DNA from: an uncultured SAR116 cluster alpha proteobacterium
GTDB lineage: Bacteria; Pseudomonadota; Alphaproteobacteria; Puniceispirillales; Marisalimonadaceae
Assembly (NCBI GenBank): GCA_902517815.1
Contig: CABYED010000001.1
Location: 298,169-362,168, forward strand
Direction of reading: 5' to 3'
DNA: 64,000 nt
The position numbers and the translations under genes were made by a program. A model generated the notes under the pieces. It did no database searches and was not told the origin of the DNA. It saw only the letters and a list, made by a program, of their open reading frames with translations. This document shows, piece by piece, positions 16,997 to 25,319 of this stretch (its first letter is position 1; every line of letters starts with the position of its first letter).

Positions 16997-17818
16997 GTGA
17001 AACGTGGAAGAAATCCAATTCATAGAAAAGGTGAATCTAAAAATTGTTTACTACTTATTTACGGTTTCTGCAGTGGTCCTGAAGATTGGGAAGATCAAAT
17101 AAAATTTTTTTGTGCTGACTTTACCGTCTTAGCACCTACACTAAGAGGACACGACGGAAATAACTACAAAAACAGACCAATGAGTATTGAACAATTATCC
17201 AATGATTGAGTAAAAATCCTAAATACAAAGTCATTCAATAAAGTAGTAATCGCTGGTCATAGTATGGGAACCAGATTAGCTATAGATATTGCAAGTAAAA
17301 TTAAAAATTCTGCCGGATTAATATTAGTTGATGGTAGTAGATTTTGTGATTATGAAACATACTTTAAAGTACTTAGTAATTTTGAAAACTCATTGAAACA
17401 GAATAATTATCAATCACTATTGAAGAATATGTTTTCATCTATGTTTTTTTCTGAAAGCTACAAAAAAGATAGAGATAGAATTGTAAAAAGAGCAATAAAT
17501 ATCCCAGAGAGATACTCCTTACCACTCAGAAGAAATACAATTTGGTACGACAGTCATTGTGTTGAAAATAACTTAAAATGTCTAAAATTACCTATACTTG
17601 TTATACAAAGTACTAAAATTGATTCTAAAAACGCACGATGTATGATTAATAAAGATGATGATATTTATTATGTAAATTTTATAAATAACTTTAATAAAAA
17701 TAATGACATAGTTTTGTTAGAAAATACTGGTCATTATGTAACAATCTAAAAACCTCAATGGATAAATGAAACAATTTTAAGTTGGCTAATTAAATTAAAA
17801 CTTCATTTCAGAAAGTAG
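16997..17818 (+). pseudogene. Alpha/beta hydrolase, broken by two in-frame stop codons
   Basis: A single reading frame runs from a GTG at 16997 but is cut by TGA at 17207 and TAA at 17747, so the ORF track shows two pieces (16997-17209, 17264-17749). The frame continues between and after them. The first stop stands where WVKILN would follow LSND, in front of the nucleophile elbow VIAGHSMGTR; the second stands where a Glu/Gln codon would follow GHYVTI, and after it come PQWINETILSWLIK, the usual last helix. The oxyanion-hole motif also reads YGF rather than HGF. Stops are of two types, which speaks against a reassigned codon. Sequencing error at two places is possible but less likely. Confidence 0.85.
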
Positions 17819-18127
17819 AACGGCCAGTTGAGCCCCATGCATATCTCTATCAAAAATATCTCCTTGTATTATCTTCCTAGGAAAAGAAAATTTAATTACA
17901 TTTAAATCGTCAATCTCAAATCTCTTTAGTTGTTGTTCACTTATCATAAGTAAATTCGTTATTCCTGAATTTGTTAATTTATTACAAACTTCTTTGTATA
18001 TTTTTTTATTGTTACAAAAAATATCAATAGTAATCCAAAAAGGTCCCGCATTCTTAGATCTGATTTTTCTAACTTTTTCACCAAGAGTTAACAAATTATA
18101 CCTCTGATATTTTAATTTGAAATGCAT
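17795..18127 (-). CDS. DUF4387 (AtuA-like ferredoxin-fold) protein
   Basis: A 110-aa protein recognised by its core KVRKIRSKNAGPFWITIDIFC, the hallmark of DUF4387, a small ferredoxin-fold family almost always paired with an AtuA-type (DUF1446) protein. It overlaps the upstream AtuA gene by 32 bases in the ORF track; the true start is probably an internal codon, so the overlap may be shorter. It presumably forms part of an acyl or terpenoid catabolic enzyme with AtuA, but neither has a proven reaction. Its 3' end overlaps the decayed hydrolase on the other strand. Confidence 0.85.
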   Translation of the reverse strand: MHFKLKYQRYNLLTLGEKVRKIRSKNAGPFWITIDIFCNNKKIYKEVCNKLTNSGITNLLMISEQQLKRFEIDDLNVIKFSFPRKIIQGDIFDRDMHGAQLAVLLSEMKF

Positions 18128-19451
18128 CCATTGGACTATCCAGTTCTAAAATATGGTTTATTGCAAACTCATAAACACACCCTCTATCTGAATGAACTGG
18201 AGAAAATGGAAACGCAAATGTTGGGAGTTCTTCATTTGAGGAAAGTGGAAAATGTAATAAAAATGGATTTATTAATTTTGCTATTTCGGTAGATATTTGA
18301 TTTTTTGATGTTATCAAACATAAAACACCAACTTCAACAGGACTTCTTATATTTTTTTCTAATTCTCCCAAAGTTGAGTTGAGTCCTATGTGTCTAAATT
18401 CCAGTGAATATTCAGAGGTGTCTATATCCATTCTTTCATTAATTTCTTTTTTTAAGAATTTTGATAACTTATCTGTCCATTTTTTTACATTTTCTACATA
18501 TTTTTTGTCTCTTAATAAAACTAATAAAGAAGTTTGATATCCTGCAATCTTAGCTCCTTCTAACTTAACACTATATTGTTTTGACGGATGCCATTTTGCA
18601 CCCTCTACTCGAACCTTTTTTTTGTTAATATTATAATAATTTGAGTAAGTTACATCCATATATCCTCCCGGTTCATGTAAAATATAAGGATCGGCATTTT
18701 CATAAAGCATATGGGCAGCAACTGTTTCAGAAGTACAGGACGCATTTTTAGACATTGGCTCTACAGTAAATCCAGTTTTATCAAACTCTACCATGACAAC
18801 GCCAGATGTTGGATTTGTTGTACATAGCGCACCACACTCAGCAACTTTAGCTCCATGCCAGGAAGAACCAGGATTAGCTCCTTTCATTAATGGCAAAGCT
18901 GAAATAATTGCGGTATCAGTCGTTCTGCCAGCTAGTATGATTTCAGCCCCTGTGTTTATACATTCTTGTATTTGTTCGGCACCTGCAAGCGCAACGATAT
19001 TTGTCATTTCTTCTATTAAATGATCATTAAGTATAGGGGCAGGGTTTAAAGGAAAAATCTTACTTAATTGAAATTTTTTTTTAATAAAATTTTTTTCTTG
19101 TTGGCAATATAATTTTGCAATTTTTATGTTTTGATTTAATTCTTCAGCTAATTCAATGGTAATATTTTCCATCCAATCAACCATCCCATTAGTTCCACAC
19201 GTACCACAGGAACCAATTACAAGTGGTACTTTAGCTTTTTCTCTTGCTATCATAAGACTTTTCCATTCTGCTTTTATAGCCGCACGTGAATATTTTGATG
19301 TCCCTGAACCTAAAGAATATGGACCGCTATCTGTAGAGCCTCCATCAATACTAATAATGTCTGGATTATTTTCAACACCATTGTTAAGAGCTTCTAAATC
19401 AAAACCAAGACCAAGAACTCCTGAAGGAACTAATACTTTAATAGGTATCAT
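18096..19451 (-). CDS. AtuA family (DUF1446) acyclic terpene utilisation protein
   Basis: AtuA is required in Pseudomonas for growth on acyclic terpenes, but the family is broad and its reaction is unknown. Seen: the N-terminal GVLGLGFDLEALNNG, ISIDGGSTDSGPYSLGSG, then VPLVIGSCGTCGTNGMVDWM, GAEIILAGRTTDTAII, and HEPGGYMDVTYSNY, all of which are conserved blocks of DUF1446. The length of 451 aa matches. Its partner DUF4387 follows. No atuC/atuF carboxylase genes are nearby, so the pair probably acts on another carboxylic or hydroxy-acid substrate rather than terpenes. Confidence 0.87.
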   Translation of the reverse strand: MIPIKVLVPSGVLGLGFDLEALNNGVENNPDIISIDGGSTDSGPYSLGSGTSKYSRAAIKAEWKSLMIAREKAKVPLVIGSCGTCGTNGMVDWMENITIELAEELNQNIKIAKLYCQQEKNFIKKKFQLSKIFPLNPAPILNDHLIEEMTNIVALAGAEQIQECINTGAEIILAGRTTDTAIISALPLMKGANPGSSWHGAKVAECGALCTTNPTSGVVMVEFDKTGFTVEPMSKNASCTSETVAAHMLYENADPYILHEPGGYMDVTYSNYYNINKKKVRVEGAKWHPSKQYSVKLEGAKIAGYQTSLLVLLRDKKYVENVKKWTDKLSKFLKKEINERMDIDTSEYSLEFRHIGLNSTLGELEKNIRSPVEVGVLCLITSKNQISTEIAKLINPFLLHFPLSSNEELPTFAFPFSPVHSDRGCVYEFAINHILELDSPMDAFQIKISEV

Positions 19452-19506
19452 TGTATAACTTTAGTAACAGTTAACTTTTTATAGAACTTAAATTTATATC
19501 ATTAAT

Positions 19507-20442
19507 CTAATTAATACAGTACATCCAATTTTTTTCATTAACAACTTCACCTATAAATAAAAAGGGTCTGTTTCCTGTTTTTTTAGCATAATCTATTAAA
19601 TCAGTACTCTGATCTGATTTTATGGTTAATCTATTATTCTTTGATAATCCTTTTGATCCAACTACTAATACAAATTTAGATGACAAATCGACAAGACCAC
19701 TTTTTGGCTGTTTGGGAGCCATTATCTTATTGTATTTATATCCCCATGAATTCAAACAATTAATAGAAGCATCAATATGTTTAGCTTTAACTTTAATTAA
19801 GCATTGTTGGAAAATATTTTTATCTAAACCTTCTAAACTACGAATGGGATAGTCAAAATTGATATCTTCTTTAGAGGAAAAATTTTTCCATTTATCAATC
19901 TGATTATCTGATGGAATTATTATAATAGTGTTAAAGTGTAATTTTGATTTAACTAAAATGCTTAACTTAATTTCTGAATTAAATTTTTGATTTTCTAACA
20001 TTTTAGTAGAAACATTTTGAGAATTAAGTTTTTGTTTATGTAACTTTATAATTTTCTTTATGTCATTCCTTTGAGATAAAGGAGTTACAACTTTATTTTT
20101 AAAAAGTTTAACAAATTTTTCCCCTCCCTTCTCTTTTCCATAATACTTGTAATACTGATTGTCTAAAACACTTAGTTGATATAATGAATCAAAAGATGGA
20201 GGCGCTAATTCTCTGATTTCCATTATATTATTATTGGAACCAATCGAATGCCATTTTGAAAGAGTGCCATTTGACATGCCAAGCTTTTGAGCCAACTCAA
20301 CTTGTCTATTTTCTAACTGATTCAAAGCATTTGTTATTGCATCAGCCATCTCAAATATACTATTTTTGACTTTGTTTTTGGCCAAATTAATTTTTATAAC
20401 ATGATCATCAATTGACATTATGTTTGGAATTTGTGTTTTCAT
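19507..20442 (-). CDS. HTH protein with degenerate MT-A70-like (adenine methyltransferase) domain
   Basis: A two-part protein. Residues 35-72 hold a helix-turn-helix (RQVELAQKLGMSNGTLSKWH), similar to the KorB/ParB or phage repressor type. From about 165 to the end the sequence follows the MT-A70 fold: IIIIPSDNQIDKW where DPPW is expected, DYPIRSLEGL for the YPTMS-L element, ASINCLNSWGYKYNKIMAPK for the WGF-K-Y element, SSKFVLVVGSKG for the E-L-L-L-V-G-x-R-G strand, and NRPFLFIGEV near the end. The DPPW catalytic tetrad is absent, so methylation of DNA is unlikely. I infer a DNA-binding pseudo-enzyme, perhaps a regulator. It stands alone with short gaps. Confidence 0.6.
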   Translation of the reverse strand: MKTQIPNIMSIDDHVIKINLAKNKVKNSIFEMADAITNALNQLENRQVELAQKLGMSNGTLSKWHSIGSNNNIMEIRELAPPSFDSLYQLSVLDNQYYKYYGKEKGGEKFVKLFKNKVVTPLSQRNDIKKIIKLHKQKLNSQNVSTKMLENQKFNSEIKLSILVKSKLHFNTIIIIPSDNQIDKWKNFSSKEDINFDYPIRSLEGLDKNIFQQCLIKVKAKHIDASINCLNSWGYKYNKIMAPKQPKSGLVDLSSKFVLVVGSKGLSKNNRLTIKSDQSTDLIDYAKKTGNRPFLFIGEVVNEKNWMYCIN

Positions 20443-20484
20443 TTTTAGATTTAATTTTATTGTTATAGTTAAATAAATATTTTA

Positions 20485-20853
20485 CTAAAATTTTTTTCCA
20501 CCTTCTTGAAGGCGATTTGTAAGTTTATGATCTGCTCGAGACTTATTATACTCTAATTTTTCATAAATTGTTTCACCTAAGTTAAAACTCCTAGATTCAG
20601 CTAGATCAAATATCCGAATGACAGCATCAGCCAGTTCAACTTCCATCATTGATTTGTGTTTTAAATGATTGTCCATTAAACCTTTTCTTGCACCTTCCAT
20701 AGCTTCACTTATTTCAGAATGTATTAGACACAATAATTCTCCAACATTTCTATCTTTTTTTTTTCCTTCAGCATCATGCCACCAACCACCCTTTACAGCT
20801 GCTTCATGACAATCTTTTACACAACCATTAATACCTATAATATTTTTATTCAT
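20485..20853 (-). CDS. MazG-like nucleotide pyrophosphohydrolase
   Basis: An all-alpha NTP pyrophosphatase of the MazG/dUTPase-like superfamily. Seen: LLCLIHSEISEAMEGARKG (E-x-x-E metal motif at about residues 46-51) and MEVELADAVIRIFDLAES (E-x-x-D motif near 70-73), followed by a conserved Lys/Arg helix EKLEYNKSRADHK. The 122-aa single-domain form is typical of house-cleaning or phage-like MazG proteins. It probably hydrolyses non-canonical NTPs. The N-terminal extension carries two Cys and a WWHD motif whose role is unclear. Confidence 0.82.
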   Translation of the reverse strand: MNKNIIGINGCVKDCHEAAVKGGWWHDAEGKKKDRNVGELLCLIHSEISEAMEGARKGLMDNHLKHKSMMEVELADAVIRIFDLAESRSFNLGETIYEKLEYNKSRADHKLTNRLQEGGKKF

Positions 20854-20879
20854 TAATTAATCCCTCAAGTAATTAAACA

Positions 20880-21188
20880 TTAAATATTGGACAATATTAA
20901 AAAACTTGCCATACCTATTGATATTGTAGCAAGAACATTATTCCAAATTATTGCAACAATTATTGCTATTAAAGCAGCATATAATTTGAAATTTTCGATT
21001 AAGAAAAAATTGTTATTTTCAATAATTGATAAGTCATTAACAATAATAGGAGTTAAAACTGCTAAAGGAATATATTTAAATGTATGTTTCAAAGATAACG
21101 GTAAATCACTTGAAAATATACCTGAAAGAGGAATAAATCTAATCAAAAAAGTAATGACGCCACATAAAATAATTAACGACCAAATCAT
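20880..21188 (-). CDS. azlD: AzlD family branched-chain amino acid exporter, small subunit
   Basis: Small partner of the AzlC branched-chain amino acid exporter. A 102-aa protein with four hydrophobic segments, including GVITFLIRFIPLSGIF near the start (the family has the TxxxRxxP motif) and LKHTFKYIPLAVLTPIIV. Its start overlaps the AzlC stop by 4 bases (ATGA), the usual coupling for this pair. Confidence 0.9.
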   Translation of the reverse strand: MIWSLIILCGVITFLIRFIPLSGIFSSDLPLSLKHTFKYIPLAVLTPIIVNDLSIIENNNFFLIENFKLYAALIAIIVAIIWNNVLATISIGMASFLILSNI

Positions 21189-21874
21189 GATTTTTTATCC
21201 CATCTACTAGAAGCCATTCCTGCTAAGATACCAGTAAGGCCTGACAAAATTATCCAGAAATTTATATCTAAGTTTTTAAAAATGAGTGCTGAAATTCCTG
21301 ATGAAATAACTGTGATAAGAGTTGATTTTGATTTAATCATTGGAATAATTATAGCTATAAAAGTAAGTGGTATGATAAATTGCAAATCCAAAAATTCCGG
21401 CAAATCATTACCTAACCAGACACCAAGTAATGTAGAAATTTGCCAAGATAAAAATAATGTTATGCCAGAACCTAAAAGGTGATAATGAAGTATAGATTTA
21501 TCTGAATGGTTTATGAATTTTCTAATTGATACAGCATAAGCTTCATCAGTTAGTAAATAAGCGAGTGTCACTCGCCAACTTAAAGATAACTTATTTAAAT
21601 ATTCAACCATTGAAATACTATATAATAGATGCCGTGAATTTATTGCACCTACAGTTGTGACTATCACTCCATATGGAGTAGAATTTGATAAAAGTTGAAC
21701 AAATGCTATCTGACTAGCCCCACCAAAAATAATTGAAGACATAAGAAGGGCTTGTAAGAAAGTTAAACCACTTTCAATAGCCATAACTCCATAAATAATT
21801 CCAAAGGGGAAAACACCTAATTGTAAGGGTAACTCTTGAAGAACACCTTGTTTAAATATTTGCCACTTTTTCAT
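21185..21874 (-). CDS. azlC: AzlC family branched-chain amino acid exporter, large subunit
   Basis: Inner-membrane transporter subunit that together with AzlD exports branched-chain or other amino acids. Seen: the characteristic PLQLGVFPFGIIYGVMA, QALLMSSIIFGGASQIAFVQLL, and NSRHLLYSISM, which are the core AzlC motifs, and several hydrophobic helices over 229 aa. It is first in a two-gene operon with azlD. Confidence 0.92.
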   Translation of the reverse strand: MKKWQIFKQGVLQELPLQLGVFPFGIIYGVMAIESGLTFLQALLMSSIIFGGASQIAFVQLLSNSTPYGVIVTTVGAINSRHLLYSISMVEYLNKLSLSWRVTLAYLLTDEAYAVSIRKFINHSDKSILHYHLLGSGITLFLSWQISTLLGVWLGNDLPEFLDLQFIIPLTFIAIIIPMIKSKSTLITVISSGISALIFKNLDINFWIILSGLTGILAGMASSRWDKKS

Positions 21875-21966
21875 AATATTTATTATAAACTTTTTAAGAT
21901 TAATAAAACTGATATATATAAATTATAATACTAAAAATTATAAACCCAAAATTTTGAGATTAAAAT

Positions 21967-22620
21967 TTGTTAAAATCTGAACGAACTAAATTTATAATGG
22001 ATTTTTTGGAACAGACTTATCCAAACACGCCAGTTCCACTTAATAACAAAAATGTTTTTGAACTATTGGTCGCTGTATTGCTTAGTGCACAGTGTACAGA
22101 TGAACGTGTAAATAAAGTAACACCCTCATTATTCAAAATTGCCGACAATCCTTTTGACATGGAAAAAATTCCTGTTGAAAAAATTTATGAAATTATTAGA
22201 CCCTGTGGGCTTGCACCTCAAAAATCTAAAGCAATTTCTAATCTTTCTAAAATTCTCGTTAATAAATTTGATGGAATGGTTCCCAAGGATATAAACGAAT
22301 TAGAAAAACTACCTGGTGTTGGGCACAAAACAGCAAGTGTTGTAGTTTCTCAAGGATTTGGTATACCTGCATTTCCAGTAGACACACATATTCACAGGCT
22401 TGCTCAAAGATGGGGTTTAACTAATGGTAAAAATGTTAAAACAACTGAGAATGATTTAAAACGTTTATTTCCTAAAGAAAAATGGAACAAACTTCATCTA
22501 CAAATAATATTTTATGGTCGTGAATTTTGTTCTGCTTGGGCTTGTGATGGTACTGTTTGTAAAATATGTACGACTTGTTACCCAAAAAGAAAAAAAGCTG
22601 TCAAAACTAAAAAAAGTTAA
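21967..22620 (+). CDS. nth: Endonuclease III
   Basis: DNA glycosylase/AP lyase for oxidised pyrimidines. Seen: helix-hairpin-helix with catalytic Lys in LEKLPGVGHKTASVV (about residues 111-125) and catalytic Asp in FPVDTHIHRLAQRWG (near 138). The 217-aa length is normal. It starts at a TTG that fits the family N-terminus. The C-terminal iron-sulfur loop reads CSAWACDGTVCKICTTC: three of the four canonical positions (C-x6-C-x2-C-x5-C) are Cys, the second position is Gly, and extra Cys lie two before it and three after the third, so cluster ligation may be altered. Confidence 0.92.
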   Translation: MLKSERTKFIMDFLEQTYPNTPVPLNNKNVFELLVAVLLSAQCTDERVNKVTPSLFKIADNPFDMEKIPVEKIYEIIRPCGLAPQKSKAISNLSKILVNKFDGMVPKDINELEKLPGVGHKTASVVVSQGFGIPAFPVDTHIHRLAQRWGLTNGKNVKTTENDLKRLFPKEKWNKLHLQIIFYGREFCSAWACDGTVCKICTTCYPKRKKAVKTKKS

Positions 22621-22623
22621 AAA

Positions 22624-24147
22624 CTATATAAGTTGAAGTTGAGTGTTTCTTTTTTTTGATGATTTTGTTCTTTTCCTGCTTCCTAATTTTTCAAATACTA
22701 TGTTTGATTTTTTTCTATAACCTTCTTTTTGAAAAATAGATGATATTTTTGCTTTTGCATTTCTTATTGCAGTACTGTGATCAACAATTGGTTTAGGATA
22801 ATGTTTTCCAATCAAACAATTAACATTTTCTTGTGTCTTTAGATCCATTTTCCAAGGCTCATGTATCCAAATTTCTGGTATGTTTCTGAGCTCATGAACC
22901 CATTTTTTTATAAATTTACCATTTATATCATGATCTATTGATTGTTTGATTGGATTATAAATTCTTAATGTGTTGATACCAGTTACTCCAGATTGCATTT
23001 GTAATTGACTATAATGAATACCTGGTTCGTAGTCTGTAAAAGTCTGAGCTAAATGATGTCCTGTTTTTCTCCAATCAAGCCAAAGATCATAACTTGCAAA
23101 ACTAACTAACATTGCCCTCATTCTAAATGTGATCCATCCGTTATAATTTAGACTTCTCATGCATGCATCTATAAATGGATAGCCTGTCAATCCTTCTTTC
23201 CAAGCTTTATAATATTCTAAATTCATATTATCCTTTCTCAATTTATCATAAAAAGGATGCATACATGAAGTTTCTATGGAGGGTTGAGATTCTAATTTTT
23301 GAATGAAATGGCATCTCCATGATAGCCTAGATTTTATTGCGTTAAGGTTTCTATTACTAATTGTACTTTTATTTTGTTGAGAATTGATTTTATTTAAATT
23401 CAATAGTTTAATTATTTCTTTTGATGAGATAGTTCCCCAAGTCAAATGAGGAGAAATACGAGAGCATGTTTTTTCAGATATACCTGGTTTGGAAATATTA
23501 AATAAATAATTTTGACCTCTATCGTTGATAAAACTTTGTATTATTTTAAGAGCTTCACTTCTCCCCCCTTTTTGAACTTTGCCAATAAAGTCATTTTTAA
23601 AAATAGAATTGTCTTTTTTAGGGATAGATCCTTCTAAAATTTCGTTAATAGGCATCAAAGAAACAGGTTCAGGAATTAAATTTTCTTTCATTCTCAAATT
23701 TCTTATTTTTGACCAATCATCACGATTTTTTAAATTTCTTACAATACCATTAGTAGGGTACTCTATAAGCGGAATATTTTTTTGATTAGACCATTTTTTT
23801 ACATTTAAATCTCTGTCATAAGTCCATTGATTTCCTGTTTCTTCGTGAGCGTATATTGAAATAATATTGAATTGTGTTGATAACTCATTAAAAATATTAG
23901 TTACAGACCCTATCCGTACTATCAGCGATTGTCCAAGTATTTTTAATTCTTTTCTTAACTCAATTAAACTGTCATAAATAAAACACCAATGTCTTTTGTT
24001 CGAAAAAGGCTTTTTCCAATATTCATTTTCTACGACATATATTGGTAAAATTGGTTTTAAAGTTTTTGAAGCTTCAAATAAAGGTTTGTGATCTATAGTT
24101 CTTAAGTCTCTTTTAAACCATACTATTTGTATTTCAGATTTTTGCAT
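22624..24147 (-). CDS. Cryptochrome/DNA photolyase family protein
   Basis: Flavoprotein for blue-light DNA repair or light sensing. Seen: N-terminal photolyase domain (QIVWFKRDLRTIDHKPLFEA), an antenna-type alpha/beta domain to about residue 130, and the FAD-binding helical domain with SRISPHLTWGTISSKEI, RLSWRCHFIQKL, GYPFIDACMRSLNYNGWITFRMR, and QTFTDYEPGIHYSQLQMQSG. The last block (E-P-G-I-H-Y-S-Q-x-Q-M-Q-S-G) is typical of a FeS-less group of cryptochrome/photolyase-like proteins in marine bacteria. The C-terminus is Lys-rich. It is preceded on this strand by TIGR03643 and DUF2256 genes; the start overlaps the former by 14 bases. Confidence 0.9.
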   Translation of the reverse strand: MQKSEIQIVWFKRDLRTIDHKPLFEASKTLKPILPIYVVENEYWKKPFSNKRHWCFIYDSLIELRKELKILGQSLIVRIGSVTNIFNELSTQFNIISIYAHEETGNQWTYDRDLNVKKWSNQKNIPLIEYPTNGIVRNLKNRDDWSKIRNLRMKENLIPEPVSLMPINEILEGSIPKKDNSIFKNDFIGKVQKGGRSEALKIIQSFINDRGQNYLFNISKPGISEKTCSRISPHLTWGTISSKEIIKLLNLNKINSQQNKSTISNRNLNAIKSRLSWRCHFIQKLESQPSIETSCMHPFYDKLRKDNMNLEYYKAWKEGLTGYPFIDACMRSLNYNGWITFRMRAMLVSFASYDLWLDWRKTGHHLAQTFTDYEPGIHYSQLQMQSGVTGINTLRIYNPIKQSIDHDINGKFIKKWVHELRNIPEIWIHEPWKMDLKTQENVNCLIGKHYPKPIVDHSTAIRNAKAKISSIFQKEGYRKKSNIVFEKLGSRKRTKSSKKRNTQLQLI

Positions 24148-24340
24148 GTTTAGTTTTACGGCCGTAAACTCTCTCTCTCCACATTTGGAAACTACTTTTT
24201 TTTAAGTTTGATCTCATTATTTTTATAACTTCTTTTTCACTAAGGTTTGTTTGAAATTTTATAGAGTCAAAACTTGTTTTGTCACACCAAGCCATTTCGA
24301 TAATATTGTTGATATCATAATCTTTGTTATTTATTTTCAT
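24134..24340 (-). CDS. TIGR03643/DUF2805 family protein
   Basis: A 68-aa protein of the TIGR03643 (DUF2805) family, recognised by the start NNIIEMAWCDKTSFDSIKFQ and the end SFQMWRERVYGRKTKHAK. Function unknown; the basic C-terminus suggests a nucleic acid role. It commonly neighbours photolyase genes. Here it overlaps the photolyase gene by 14 bases downstream and the DUF2256 gene by 4 bases upstream. Confidence 0.9.
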   Translation of the reverse strand: MKINNKDYDINNIIEMAWCDKTSFDSIKFQTNLSEKEVIKIMRSNLKKSSFQMWRERVYGRKTKHAKI

Positions 24341-24480
24341 TTTGTTTTGATCCTATTTCTTCTACATTTTTCGCTACAATACTTAACTTCATCCCAAACC
24401 TTTTGCCATTTTTTTCTCCACGTAAACGGTCTTTCGCAAATGATACAAATTTTTGAAGGTAAATTCTCTTTTTTTATCAT
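24337..24480 (-). CDS. DUF2256 zinc-ribbon protein (47 aa; missing from ORF track)
   Basis: Read on the minus strand from ATG at 24480 to TGA at 24337-24339. The product has KICIICERPFTWRKKWQKVW followed by VKYCSEKCRRNR, giving two C-x2-C/C-x3-C zinc-knuckle pairs and the conserved F-x-W-R-K-K-W block of DUF2256. Its stop overlaps the next start as ATGA. The order DUF2256, TIGR03643, photolyase on one strand is a known association in marine bacteria, so it is likely one transcript. Confidence 0.88.
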   Translation of the reverse strand: MIKKENLPSKICIICERPFTWRKKWQKVWDEVKYCSEKCRRNRIKTK

Positions 24481-24489
24481 GTTAGGTAA

Positions 24490-24921
24490 TTATTTATTTT
24501 GGTCGATTTCTGATGTTTTTACTAAAATTGCCGTATGCAAACCTGAGGCAGCAATCTTGCCAGAAGGAGAAAACAACCTTCCTTCTATTGAAACTATTTG
24601 CTTCCCTAATTTAATTATTTTAGCAGTGCCAAGTACCTTGCCTTCAGATAATGGTCTATGAAATGTAGTATGAATATCAGTTGAACTTGGTAAATATTTA
24701 TCTTTTGTAAAAATATTTACACTTATTGCAGTTATCTCGTCTATAGCACTCGTAATCATACCCCCTTGAACAGTGTTAAAAGGATTTAAGCATTGTTTTG
24801 AAAATTCAAGTTCAAAGTTATATATGTCATTATCTAAATTTAAAAATTTTGTTTTTAGTAAGTTGTGTGTTCCACCTGAATTAGCACGCCTTAATGATTT
24901 TTCTAAACTTTTATCTTCCAC
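24490..24921 (-). CDS. PaaI-type (hotdog) acyl-CoA thioesterase
   Basis: A single hotdog-fold protein of about 143 aa. Seen: CLNPFNTVQGGMITSAIDEITAISV, where the family has G-x-x-G-G/H-G-G-x-x-A-x-x-D, then SSTDIHTTFHRPLSEGKVLGTAKIIKLGKQIVSIEG. The catalytic Asp/Glu-bearing helix is present. The ORF track starts 21 codons upstream with a hydrophobic leader, but the internal GTG (VEDKSLEK) has AAAGGA at seven-base spacing, so it is preferred. Substrate unknown; it probably hydrolyses CoA esters. It is divergent from the DUF1330 gene. Confidence 0.82.
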   Translation of the reverse strand: MEDKSLEKSLRRANSGGTHNLLKTKFLNLDNDIYNFELEFSKQCLNPFNTVQGGMITSAIDEITAISVNIFTKDKYLPSSTDIHTTFHRPLSEGKVLGTAKIIKLGKQIVSIEGRLFSPSGKIAASGLHTAILVKTSEIDQNK

Positions 24922-25007
24922 GTCAATTTCCTTTAGTATAAGTTTTATATAAGTATTGAAAATTATAATAAAAGTAGATGTCATAAATATAATGTGGAGG
25001 AATTTTT

Positions 25008-25298
25008 ATGCCCAAAGGTTATTTTTTAAGCGCCCACCGTTCACCAGCAAATCCCACGAAGAGACAAGCATATCTTGATCTTGCTGGTCCTGCCATTTTG
25101 AAAGGTAATGGTAAAATATTAGCTAGCACTAATGAAGTAGAAGCTCATGAAAATGGAGTTTCGGAACAAACTGTTCTAGTTGAATTTGAAAGCTTAGAAA
25201 AAGCAAAAGATTTTTATTATGGTTCTGACTATCAACTAGCTTTGAAAGCTTTGGATGGTGGTGCAGATAGAGATATTAGAATTTTTGAAGGCAAATAA
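25008..25298 (+). CDS. DUF1330 family protein
   Basis: A 96-aa dimeric alpha/beta-barrel protein (ferredoxin-like fold). Seen: PKGYFLSAHRSPANPTKRQAY, then TVLVEFESLEKAKDFYYGSDYQLAL, which matches the DUF1330 core (F-x-S-x-E-x-A-x-x-F/W-Y-x-S-x-x-Y), and RDIRIFEGK at the end. A strong GTGGAGG ribosome-binding site precedes the ATG. The family has no proven enzymatic role. Confidence 0.85.
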   Translation: MPKGYFLSAHRSPANPTKRQAYLDLAGPAILKGNGKILASTNEVEAHENGVSEQTVLVEFESLEKAKDFYYGSDYQLALKALDGGADRDIRIFEGK

Positions 25299-25319
25299 TT
25301 TAAGTAAAGTTTAAAGTAA

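Noticed and set aside
17207-17209. TGA read as Trp (recoded stop) in the hydrolase gene
   Set aside because: All other genes use TGG for Trp and TGA as stop; a second stop of another kind (TAA) breaks the same gene.
24251-24661. 136-aa plus-strand ORF
   Set aside because: It is antisense to TIGR03643, DUF2256 and the thioesterase, which have family motifs.
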